64,000 bases of DNA, from the NCBI GenBank assembly GCA_024180945.1, contig JAKSGN010000013.1, positions 124,001 through 188,000 of the forward strand, read 5' to 3'. The notes under the pieces were generated by a model. The model searched no databases. It was given only the letters and a program-made list of their open reading frames with translations, and was not told the origin of the DNA. This stretch comes from Macrophomina tecta. Taxonomy: Eukaryota > Ascomycota > Dothideomycetes > Botryosphaeriales > Botryosphaeriaceae. Numbering within the stretch: the first letter of the stretch is position 1; every line of letters begins with the position of its first letter. The translations under genes were made by a program, and so were the position numbers. Below are positions 32,826 to 42,800 of the stretch, in pieces.

Positions 32826-34393
32826 TACTATTATATATACTATATATAGTAATATTTAGGCTAATTACCTATTAAATACTAGTAATTATAAAATTAAGTA
32901 TATCTAGATAGTAAATTAAGAGCCCTTCTACTAAGTAACTAGTAGTTAAAAAGAAAGTTATTTAATATTAGCTAGATTTCTAAGCTAATAGATATAATAC
33001 TCTAGCTAAATAAATCTATTATTATAAATCTTAGAGAATAAGGGCTTTATAACCCTATAGATAGAAAGCCTATATAAAAAAAATATTATAGAAACTAAAA
33101 ACTTTTATAAATAATAGAGCTATATAGCTAGAATACCTATACAAAAAAACTAGCCTTAAGAAAAAATAGTATATATAGTCCTAGGCTAGATAGTAATAAA
33201 AGTTTATATAGAAATAATACTCGTATAGTATAATAACTACTTAAAAGAATAGTAGAACTAAGTTTTTATAGAAAAAAGACATCTATAAAAAAAAGTATAA
33301 ATTTAAAAAACTAATATTAAATATAAGAACCGAATAAGAGAATAGTAAATATACTTTTTATTTATTAGAATAAAAGTTAGATTTTAAAAAATAAACCTTA
33401 GTGTCTAAGTTATATATAAGACCTACTTTAGATTAGAGTTAATTTAAATCTCTAATCTAGGGCTCTAATTCTATAATAATATTCTTTATATATATTGGAT
33501 TATTATAGTTTTTTTATAATATATAGATATACTCTTTAGATAGTACTTTAATCTTTATAGTTAACTTAAGATTCTAATATAGACTTCTTAGAGATAATAA
33601 GCCTAATATACTATATACTAATTTATTATATAATTACTATTTATTATTCTAATTCTTTATTCCTCTCTTATTTTTTAAGGTAAATTTTACTACTATTTAA
33701 TTCTATTAGATAACTTTAAAGCCTAGTAGAAGAGGCTACTATTATATCTATAAAGTATACTAAGTCTAGCTACTAATATAGCTACTTAGTATTAGTATTA
33801 TTCTATATTATAGTCTAGCTAGGGCTAGTTTTTTTAGAAATTAATTAATTTACTTCTTTTTCTAGTTCTTTTATATAATAATAACTAGAAAAGAGAAATA
33901 TACCTTTATAAAAATAATAATACTATTTTACTAAAAATTAACTAATATTACTTAAATAATAGTATAAGGCTAATATAGTTAATAAATTAGTAGTATTTCT
34001 AATATAGTAAGACTTTAGTTAAGTTTTCTATAAGTATAACGGCTATAGATAACTAGTAAAGACGAATATTATCTATTTAAGCCTCTTAAAATAGCTAGTA
34101 ATAATAAATATTAATATAGTATAGCTTAGCATTTAGCTTATCTATTTTCTTCTTTATAAGATAAAGTATTTATATATTATTATACTAAATCTTAATTTTA
34201 TATTCTAGATTAAACTAGATATTTCTAAATAGATATTTTTACTAGAAGTACTACTTAGCTATTTTAAATAAGATAAGTAACTCTACCTTAGTAATTAAAA
34301 TAGTAATAGTTAGCTATTTAATTATTTTCTAGTTAACTAGTATACTATATATTATAATAGTTAATTTTTAATAACTATAGTATATATTTAGAT
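32826..34393. mobile_element. RIPed retroelement interior, second copy of 16500-17270
   Basis: Segments 33040-33250 and 33510-33740 match 16500-16720 and 17030-17270 in the same order and direction. The rest is TA-rich with no reading frame. Confidence 0.55.
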
Positions 34394-34395
34394 TA

Positions 34396-36248
34396 ACGTG
34401 TTTCACCACCGAGCCGTCCAAACCACCGAGCCGTCCACTTCCTCACCAACATCACACTTTGAACTCAAGTTATTCAACACAACACAAAAATTTCAATAAA
34501 CTAGTAGCGATCCTAGATTACTCAGTACCTGTTACCTCCTCTGTACAAGTCCGTCTGTTGTGCCCGGTCTTGCCGCAGTTCCCACAGCGCCGTTGAGCCC
34601 CCTGCGCGCCCTCTGCGCGAGCCTTCTTAGAGGGCTGTTCGCTGCCCTCTGCCCCCCCAGCGCCCTGAGGATTAGATAGCTGACCGCCGTCTACCATTGT
34701 TAGCGTGCCCCGATTCTGTACGTACTTTCTTTTACGCTGTTTCTTCTTGTTTGCGGCCTCTGTGGCCCTTTGAAGGGCAGAGAGTTCGTCGCGTACTAAC
34801 ACAGCAGAGTGCACCATGAATGACGCGCCTTTTACGAGCGATTGAAGCGATCCACGCGCCTCTGTAGGTGAGGAGCTGCAATACTGCCTTATCTGCTGAT
34901 AAAGTAGCCTTGATTGGGCCTCTAATTCGCGCATATTGCTGGGCGTTTTGGATTCCCATGGGACAGCCTCTGGTGCAGGCGGTGTAGGCGTACGAAGCCT
35001 GACATCAACCTTCGATAACACAACCTGCGGGTCGAGCGGCACCAAGCCAGCTCCTCGGAAGCTTGCACAGATATTCTCCTTTGTGAACACCTTGTAATAA
35101 GCCGCCTTGTACGCCTGTATGAAGGCTGGTTTGTCGATTTTTGTGGCCATCAAGCGCGCCAAGCCTGAGATCTGAGAGCGGTACGCCCGCTTTAACGGCG
35201 AGAAAATGCCCACATCAAGTGGCTGCAGGAGGTGCGACGAATGCGACGGCATACAGACGGTAATAATCTTCTCCTCCTTGCACAGATCCTGGAACTCAAT
35301 TGAGTTGTGGCTCTCGTGGCCGTCGATTATGAGCAGCCGGTACACCCCCACAGTACGCGACTTTGTATGCGCGTTAAAGTGCTCTAACCACTTCACTCCA
35401 AGCTCATTTGTCGTCCAGCCGTTGGCGCTGACAGCAACAACCCAGTCCTCCATGCCAGAGGTGTCTTCGTACCAAGTGTTAATGTGGTTCTTGCCGGCGA
35501 AGATCGTAAAGGGTGGGATCGTCCAACCGAGCGCGCTGATCGCGTTAATAACTGAAGTCCACTCGCGATTGCCTGGCTGGATAAATTTTCGTTTTCCGCG
35601 CCTTTCAGAGCCTGTAATAACTAGCAGAGAGCCTATTACGCCCATCATAAAGCCAGTTTCATCAAAGTTGTACGTATCCTCGTCTAGGATGCCGTACTTC
35701 TCCTTCACAGAGCGAACGAGGTCGAACCACCGCTCGATAACCACTGGGTCCTCGTTCAAGGCTCGCTGGCGATCGTACGCGCGAGTCCAGCACGTTTTGA
35801 GCTCATCTCTGCGGCTGATGAACCTGTCTGGCCAGTTCTTGCCCACGGTACCCCCGTCGCGCTCTGCCAGCAATTTGTTGGCCATATCACGTAGTATATC
35901 CTTGGAGGGCGGAAACCCTCTCGAATCCAGGTCCAGTATACGCTCGACAATCGCGCCTTCTTCATGTTTGGTAAGCTTCTTGCCGTTAGGCACAGCTTCT
36001 GCGCGTGGTATGGCACCTGCGCGTCGGTCGCGTACGGTTGATCGGGGAGCAAGGTACTCGCGACAGGTAGCTCTTTCGCTGTGCGACGCGTGGGTATCAA
36101 TAGATTGGATAGCAAGGTTAATATACTGAGTTTTCTGGGATGATTTCATAGCGTTGTGGTGATGCATCGTGTTGAGTTTTCATCCGATGCGTTTTTGGTG
36201 AGGAAGTGGACGGCTCGGTGGTTTGGACGGCTCGGTGGTGAAACACGT
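34396..36248 (-). mobile_element. Fot1/Pogo-type DNA transposon C (intact)
   Basis: 1853 bp with perfect 54-bp inverted repeats beginning ACGTGTTTCACCACCGAGCC, flanked by TA at 34394-34395 and 36249-36250. The TIR holds ACCACCGAGCCGTCCA twice (34405 onward and 16 bp later). No RIP. One transposase gene on the minus strand. Confidence 0.95.
34518..36167 (-). CDS. Pogo/Fot1 transposase C
   Basis: 549 residues from the Met at 36167, intronless and intact. CENP-B-type HTH (LDSRGFPPSKD to KNWPDRFISRR), DDE core with D169 (NFDETGFMMG), D282 (LLIIDGHESH) and D318 (LLQPLDVG), C-terminal CCHC knuckle (CGNCGKTGHNRRTC). Most similar to transposase A in the core. The N-terminal DNA-binding part differs from both A and B, in step with its different TIR. 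Potentially active. Confidence 0.95.
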   Translation of the reverse strand: MHHHNAMKSSQKTQYINLAIQSIDTHASHSERATCREYLAPRSTVRDRRAGAIPRAEAVPNGKKLTKHEEGAIVERILDLDSRGFPPSKDILRDMANKLLAERDGGTVGKNWPDRFISRRDELKTCWTRAYDRQRALNEDPVVIERWFDLVRSVKEKYGILDEDTYNFDETGFMMGVIGSLLVITGSERRGKRKFIQPGNREWTSVINAISALGWTIPPFTIFAGKNHINTWYEDTSGMEDWVVAVSANGWTTNELGVKWLEHFNAHTKSRTVGVYRLLIIDGHESHNSIEFQDLCKEEKIITVCMPSHSSHLLQPLDVGIFSPLKRAYRSQISGLARLMATKIDKPAFIQAYKAAYYKVFTKENICASFRGAGLVPLDPQVVLSKVDVRLRTPTPPAPEAVPWESKTPSNMRELEAQSRLLYQQIRQYCSSSPTEARGSLQSLVKGASFMVHSAVLVRDELSALQRATEAANKKKQRKRKYVQNRGTLTMVDGGQLSNPQGAGGAEGSEQPSKKARAEGAQGAQRRCGNCGKTGHNRRTCTEEVTGTE

Positions 36249-36265
36249 TATCCTTATATTGTATA

Positions 36266-37105
36266 ACGTATCCCACAAGCGAGCGGACCACCCAAGCGAG
36301 CGGACCACCCCATCAGAGCTCAATCGCTTTAAGTACGAATAACTCCACAACGCCTTGGATAATTAACTATCTATAATATATAGCCTATTCTATAGTAGTT
36401 TGCGCATATTTTTGACATGTGCGAGAGTTGTGACCAGGCTCACCGCATTGCCCACATCGCCGTCGCTTCGTCGCAGGCCCATCCGATTGCGCACCACCTT
36501 CGCGCGTTTCCGTCGAAATCTGCTGGTTAACAGCATTTTTATCGACCAAATCCTGCCCAGCTTGAATCGATAGCGTCCTGCGCTTCTGAATCCGCTTTTT
36601 TTGCCGCTTCTTGCGTCTCGTTGCGGCCTCGTTTGCCCTTTAAAGATTCGCGGCTTCCGCCTGCAAAAGGACAGCCGAATGCGCCATCATCACCGTAACC
36701 CATTCACGATTGCCTGACTGAACAGTCTTTAATCGAGTACGTTGCTCCGATGCTGTAACAACCATTCCAGCTGCGATCATGTCCATAAGGAAGCCGGCTT
36801 CGTCGAAGTTGTACGTGTCTCCGTCCACGATCCTGTACTTCGCGATAGTGTTCCGGACGAGCTCGAACCATTGCGCGATGAGCTCTAGGTCCTCGCATTT
36901 CGCTCGCTGGTAGTCGTACTTGCGATTCAGAGGCGTTTTAAGCCCGGGAGTCCGTTTCACGAAGTTGGAGGGCCAGTTCTTGCCAACGGTACGTCCGGCG
37001 CGGTCGGCGAGTAGCTTATTTGCCATATCTTCAACAGCACTCAATCGCGGCGGGAATCCTCGCGAATCTAGGTCGAGAATGCGTTGAACAATCACAGATT
37101 CCTCG
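36266..37105 (-). mobile_element. Broken Pogo element D (internal deletion, cut by hAT)
   Basis: Starts after a TA at 36264-36265, only 15 bp beyond transposon C, with ACGTATCCCACAAGCGAGCG and two copies of AAGCGAGCGGACCACC. That is a relative of transposon B with a different TIR core motif. The other end is missing: at 37106 the sequence passes into the hAT element, and the Pogo sequence does not resume beyond it. Confidence 0.88.
36640..37095 (-). pseudogene. Pogo transposase D, internally deleted remnant
   Basis: Close to transposase B: RILDLDSRGFPPRLSAVEDM, YNFDEAGFLMDMI and GNREWVTV are followed directly by MMAHSAVLLQAEAANL. In B those two points are about 0.73 kb apart, so the second and third catalytic Asp are deleted in frame. 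The junction lies at about 36690, with a few bases of possible microhomology (ATCA). A stop truncates the basic tail at 36640 and the N-terminus is lost at the hAT border. Cannot be active. Confidence 0.85.
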
Positions 37106-39829
37106 CAGACATCCCAGTAATAAATATATATTTATTATTAAGGGCATATTTATTGTTAAGCTTTTCCATAAGGATAATAATATAGACGCTGCCAATAAAT
37201 ATATATTGTTAACTATTAATAATATAGGCCCACTATTTTCCAGCGCCAATTCCCCCAGAGTGTTTCAGATTAAATTGCAGTCTTGTACGCATATTACTGC
37301 TTATCAGGCCTCTAGATAGGAGGTGAACTCCAATGTTTGTAACTCCTAGCAACCGAAACTGCTGCCTCGCCATACCCGTCACGTTGCAAGTACGCAGTTC
37401 GTAATACATCAGCGACATATCTCTACACACGACAATGGACGTCAACATATCCTCACTGCCCCAATCCAATGCCCCGTCAAGTTCTTCCTCCGTGGTACCC
37501 TCTGACAGTGCCTCACAAGTTGCCAGCACACTGTCAGAACCCGAGGCATCGTCAGCTCAGCATACGGTCAAGAGACGGAAACTGAGAGCCACATCAACAT
37601 GGGATCACTTTCGAGAAGCTCAAGGCGACGAGCCACGTACTATGAGCGGGAAATTACTTCACTACTGCACGCGTTGTCGCAATCCATCCTGGTCAACCCA
37701 CATATCTGGCAACGCCCGCTATCATCTCGAGAAGGCTCATCACATACTTGTTCGAGAGGATTCAAAATCTCAAAACAGGCGCCAACTAGCCATCGAAAAT
37801 GCCTTCGCAAGAACAACCGGCAAGCGGCTGCAGCAAGTCAGGAGAATGAGATGAACACTCTACGGAGTGTAATCAATGTCGATGCCTTTCGAGAGGCACA
37901 GATGTTGCTATCCGCACATAAACATTTACCGCTCAACTTCGTAACCTGGCCGGAATACCAGGCACTTCTGGCCGCGATAAACCCTGCCGTTGAAGAGTTC
38001 CTAACTGATTCCGGTAGCACAGTTGCGGCGGACTTGGATAGGGCCTACGATGCGCATCAACAATCCGTAAAGGAATGGCTAGAACGTGCCCGGAGCCTCG
38101 TACACATTGCTATGGACGTATGGTCTTCTCCTCAGCGGAAGGCCTATATCGCTGTTCACGCCCAATGGGTTGACGAGGCCTACAAACCTCGGAAAGCATT
38201 GCTAGGGCTACCAAACCTCCGCCGCTCTCACGCCGGCACGGCTATGGCACCTCACTTGATGACGATTATCCGACAGTACCACTTAGCGCCCCGAATCGGC
38301 TACTTCACTGGGGACAATGACGCAAAGAATGACACCTGTCTCCGCCAACTTGCTGTTGAGCTGTCGCAAGAGTACGGCCTTACACTTGACCCAGTGTCCT
38401 CTCGAACGCGGTGTGCCGGCAACATCATTAACTTGTCCCTTCAAGCCTTTCTCTTTGCAACTAGTGAGGACGCTCTGCAGGCCGCAATTGCGCAGGCGCA
38501 ACACGAGGTAAATGATGTAACAGTTGCGGACGCGTTACACGACCAAATTCAGTCGAACACTTGTCACAAGAGTCACGACAGGCGCAAGAAACGCCATGAC
38601 ACTGCCGGCTGGCGGAGCATCGGCCCAATGGGTAAACTCCACAACATTGCGGTGTTCATCCGTAATTCCACAGTGCGCAACGATGCATGGGATGACATTG
38701 CAGAAAAGGCGCTTGGAATTGACAATATCACCCGTTGGAACTCATGGTTCAAGTTGCTTGATGCGGCTATCAGCCAAGAGGGTCCATTGTCAATATTCCT
38801 CAACCAATACCACAACGAGCTGGAAGACGACATCCTCACACATGATGATTGGCAAGTACTCAAAATGACTCACGAGTTCTTGCAGCCGTTTTACCAAGCG
38901 ACCTTGGAGCAGCAAATGGAGTGGGCATCAATAGATCAGGTGCTAGAGAATATGGATATTCTTTTCATGCAGTTTGAGAATGCCAAGGTAAGCCATGGAC
39001 GGCTCGATCGATTACCAGACCTGGACTGATGTTAAAGCAGGGCAAATACGCCAGCAACGCGCGTATGGTTCATTCCATTCACATGGGTTGGTGGGTTCTC
39101 TCGAAGTATTATGAAGAGAGTGACAGAAACCCAATATATGCCACGGCATTATTGCTCCATCCAGAAAAGCGCCGGAGGTACCTTGACCGCCACTGGGCAG
39201 AGGAATGGAGGCAGACCGCTATTGCTGGTGCACGGCAGCATTGGGCGAAGTACAAGGACCGGCCACTCCCGTCGGAGTCCGCGGCTCGGCTGAACGACGA
39301 ACGACGGGAAGTAACACCGTACGAGCGTATCAAGCAGTCAATGAGTGTCTTGGATGAACCCGGAGATGAGGATGAATTCGAAAAATTCGTCAATTCTCCG
39401 CCAAGACCTATGACGACCAAAACACCGCTTGAATGGTGGTGTCGAGAAGAACAGAGGATTGAGTATCCACGTTTACACCAATTGGCCATTGACATACTAA
39501 GTGTGCCGGCGATGTCCGACGATCCGGAACGGGTATTCTCTTGCGCAAGGCGGACAATTTCTTGGGACAGGGCACGGCTCTCGCCTGATACTATCGAGAA
39601 GCTTCAATGCCTGAGCAACTGGGTGAAGAATGACTTGGTCCGCAAAGTCTACGTGGCAGTAGATGGTAAGGTCATGGATATTGCTGGCGGCAACGACGAC
39701 ATGCATGGCGCTTCAGTTTTATATTAATAATTATTGATAAGCTTAGCAATCGATAATAATATTAGGATCTGCCAATGAATACATAAGAATATGTCAATAT
39801 TATGTATTTATTTATTATTGGGATGTCTG
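37106..39829 (+). mobile_element. hAT transposon (near-intact) with mismatched flanks
   Basis: 2724 bp with inverted ends CAGACATCCCAGTAATAAATA on the left and, read inward, CAGACATCCCAATAATAAATA on the right. The eight bases outside are ATTCCTCG on the left and CCTCCCGC on the right. hAT elements make an 8-bp target duplication, so unequal flanks mean this copy is not a simple insertion. The left flank lies in Pogo element D; the right flank lies in the adhesin repeat frame. Confidence 0.88.
37435..39727 (+). pseudogene. hAT transposase (BED finger, RNase-H core, dimerisation domain), one frameshift
   Basis: Part 1 (37435 to about 37835): Ser-rich N-terminus, then a BED-like finger (WDHFREAQGDEP, YCTRCRNPSWST, NARYHLEKAHH). 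A one-base shift near 37835, at GKRLQQ, moves the reading frame. Part 2 (to 38987) has the core: HIAMDVWSSPQRKAYIAVHA, IGYFTGDNDAKND, RCAGNIINLSLQAFLF, ITRWNSWFKLLDAAI. A 53-nt GT-AG intron (38988-39040) joins FENAK to GKYASNARMVHSIHMGWW. The C-terminal dimerisation region is intact (LAIDILSVPAMSDDPERVFS). Apart from the single shift the gene is complete, so loss of function may be recent, or the shift may be a sequence error. Confidence 0.85.
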
Positions 39830-42800
39830 CCTCCCGCTGGGACCGAATGGAGTTTATACTGTTGTTGTCGAGACAATTAAGTCGCTGTTGTCAGCATTTG
39901 CAAGCACTCTGACGGTAACATCTGGGTATTCTGGCGCCACGCCAACGACGTATACAAATGCAGCTGGCACAAATAATGTAGTCACGGTTGTTGTAGAGAC
40001 CTCAATACTTGCCACCCCCGGCCAAACTGTTACTGCCACTTCCGCCTACGCTGGTCCCGTTACGGCAATTCGGACCCTTGCACCAGGACCCAACGGTGTA
40101 ATAACTGTTTTAGTGGAAACCCCTTTCAACAGCATTCCTACCTTGGCCAACACTACCACTCTTATCTCTGGCATTTCTGGAACGGCTATACAGACTGCTA
40201 CTTTTGGCCCAGGAACTGATGGGATAGTCACAATAGTCATTGGAACGCCTATGCCGTCATCTCTATTACCCGGCAGCACTATAACAGTGACGCTTGGATA
40301 TGGATTGCCTACAACATCAGCCACAACGTTCCCGCCCGGCGCCGATGGAGTAGTAACTGTCCTGATTGAAACACCCACGTTTGTTATACCTGGTAATACC
40401 GTCGCAATTAGCTCCGCAAATACAGGAGCGACGCCTGTCACTTTTACGAACCCGAGCCCCGCGGTAGGAATGACCGTTACCATCACATCTGCATACCCGG
40501 GACCCACGCCGTACACGACTACCTTGCCTGTTGGAAGCAATGGTGTTGTGACCGTTATCGACATCGCACCCTCAGCCAGCCCTGTGTTGACTCCGAGCAC
40601 TACTACTGATACCTCTCCTTACACCGGGTCTACGCCGTTCTTCATGACGCTTCCTTCTGGAACGAACGGTATTATCACGGTCATAGAATACACTCCTATG
40701 GCACTCATCTCTCAGATAACAGTTACGGTGACATCTGCGTACTCAGGTCTACTGCCTACTACGGCTACGACACTCCCACCCGGGATGGATGGTGTCGTGA
40801 CAGTTGTGGTAGAAACACCCATTTCCAGCAGTAGTCTTTCCGTTACACCTAGAACCACCACAGTTACCTCCCCGGCCAGTGGCTTCGTCGCAGCGACAAG
40901 GACCTATCCTCTCGGTACTGATGGCGTGGTGACCGTCGTGGTCAAGACTCCGTTTACCAGCATTACTATTACGCCAGCGAGCACAGTCACGGTTACTTCA
41001 GGATACTCGGGCCTGGTTCCCATCACGGCTACAGCGCTTCCTCCTGGAACAGACGGTCTAGTAACCGTTATAGTACAGACGCCTTTTGGGCTTGCCTTAA
41101 TGCCAAGTACAATCACAGTTACTTCAGGATACTCGGGCCTAGTTCCTACCACGGCTACAACGCTTCCTCCTGGAACAGACGGTCTGATCACCGTTATAGT
41201 ACAGACGCCTTTTGGGCTTGCCTTGACGCCAAGTATAGTCACTGTCAGTTCTGGATACTCAGGTCTGATGTCAACTGCGGCATCCCTTACTACAGGGACG
41301 GATGGTGCTGTCGCCGTTGTCTACCAAACGTCGATACTTACACCGGTTACCCCCTATACCACAACACTCACAAACGTCGTCACCGGTCTCTTCTCTCCGG
41401 CGCTTACCACGCTCTTGCCTGGCTCTGATGGAGGAGTCACCGTCATTTATCAGACACCGTTCTCGTTATTTACTGCTGGTGGAACAATTACCTTCACAAC
41501 TCCGTACACTGGAACTGCCCCAACTACTACTACAGTTGCCACGGGGTCTGACGGAATGATTACTGTCATTGTTGGAACTCCTACCCCGATATCTATTCCA
41601 ACTCCGGGTAGCACCACCACAGTGACTTCTCCCGCTACGGCTTTGCTTGCTGGCACAAGAACCTACCCTGCTGGACCTGATGGTATCGTGACCATTATAG
41701 TCGACTCTCCTGCAACGCTAACACCGATTGCGACGGTTACCGCGACAATTGGATACAGCGGAGTTATTACCACCACGACTACTATTCCACCCATAATTCC
41801 TGGTGGAACTGAAACAGTACTAGTCCAGACGCCGACACCTGGCGTTTTTACTTCCGGCCTGACTGTCACTGCCACCATTGGCTATGGGGACATCACTCCG
41901 ACGACGACGACGATCTTGCCTACTTCCCCCGGAATTCCCGGCTCGGTCATTATCTACACGCCAACACTGCTTCTCGCCCCATCGGCCACTGTCACGAATG
42001 TTACTGGCTACACCGGCTTCATCCCCACAACCACCACCATCCTCCCGACCCTCCCGGGTGGTACCGCGACTGTGCTGATAGAGACACCTCTTCTGTACAC
42101 CGGCACTGCGAACATCCTTACCACCACTGTACAGCTTGATCTGACTGACAGTCTAGCACTCTACCTCACCGCACCGCAGACTACTACCATCCTGCCCACC
42201 AGCAGTGGCCAGCCGCCCATTGTCATCGTACAGCTGCCGCCCACACGTCTGGTTGCCATGAGCACACAGACCACGCCAGTCGTATTGGTGTCGCCGACTG
42301 GTATCACCACATTGTATGTTCCTTACGGCGGATCGTCACTTTCCACATCGACGACATTGCTGCCGAGTGGCACGACGGGCGCGAATCTCATCACCGTTGT
42401 TGTGGCTACACCCCTGGCCGTTCCATCCTCAGCTGCACTTGGGACTACCACTGTCTACTCTGAATGGAGTGGATCCTCGGTGGCAGTTATCACCGGAACG
42501 CCCGACCCGAGCGGCTTTCAAGTTGTCACTATTTCTGTACTGACGCCAACGCCGCTGATCCAGGCAGCGAGTCAGACCGTGACCGTGACTAACTTTTACG
42601 GAGGAGCTACGCCAACAACTCTTACGGGCACACCTGATCCGGCAGGATCACAGGTCGTGACCGTCTCGGTTTTCATGCCATCTCTTGCTGCCTTCATGTC
42701 CGGCCTGACCACTACAGTTTACTCTGGTTGGGCAGGATCAGGGACGATGATTATCACTGGTACACCTGATCCTTTGGGCCTTCCAATCGTCACAGTTTCC

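Noticed and set aside
37106..39829. CRISPR-like or prophage interpretation of the repeat-rich island
   Set aside because: The repeats are transposon ends and retroelement LTRs in a eukaryotic genome with spliced genes; no spacer array structure exists.
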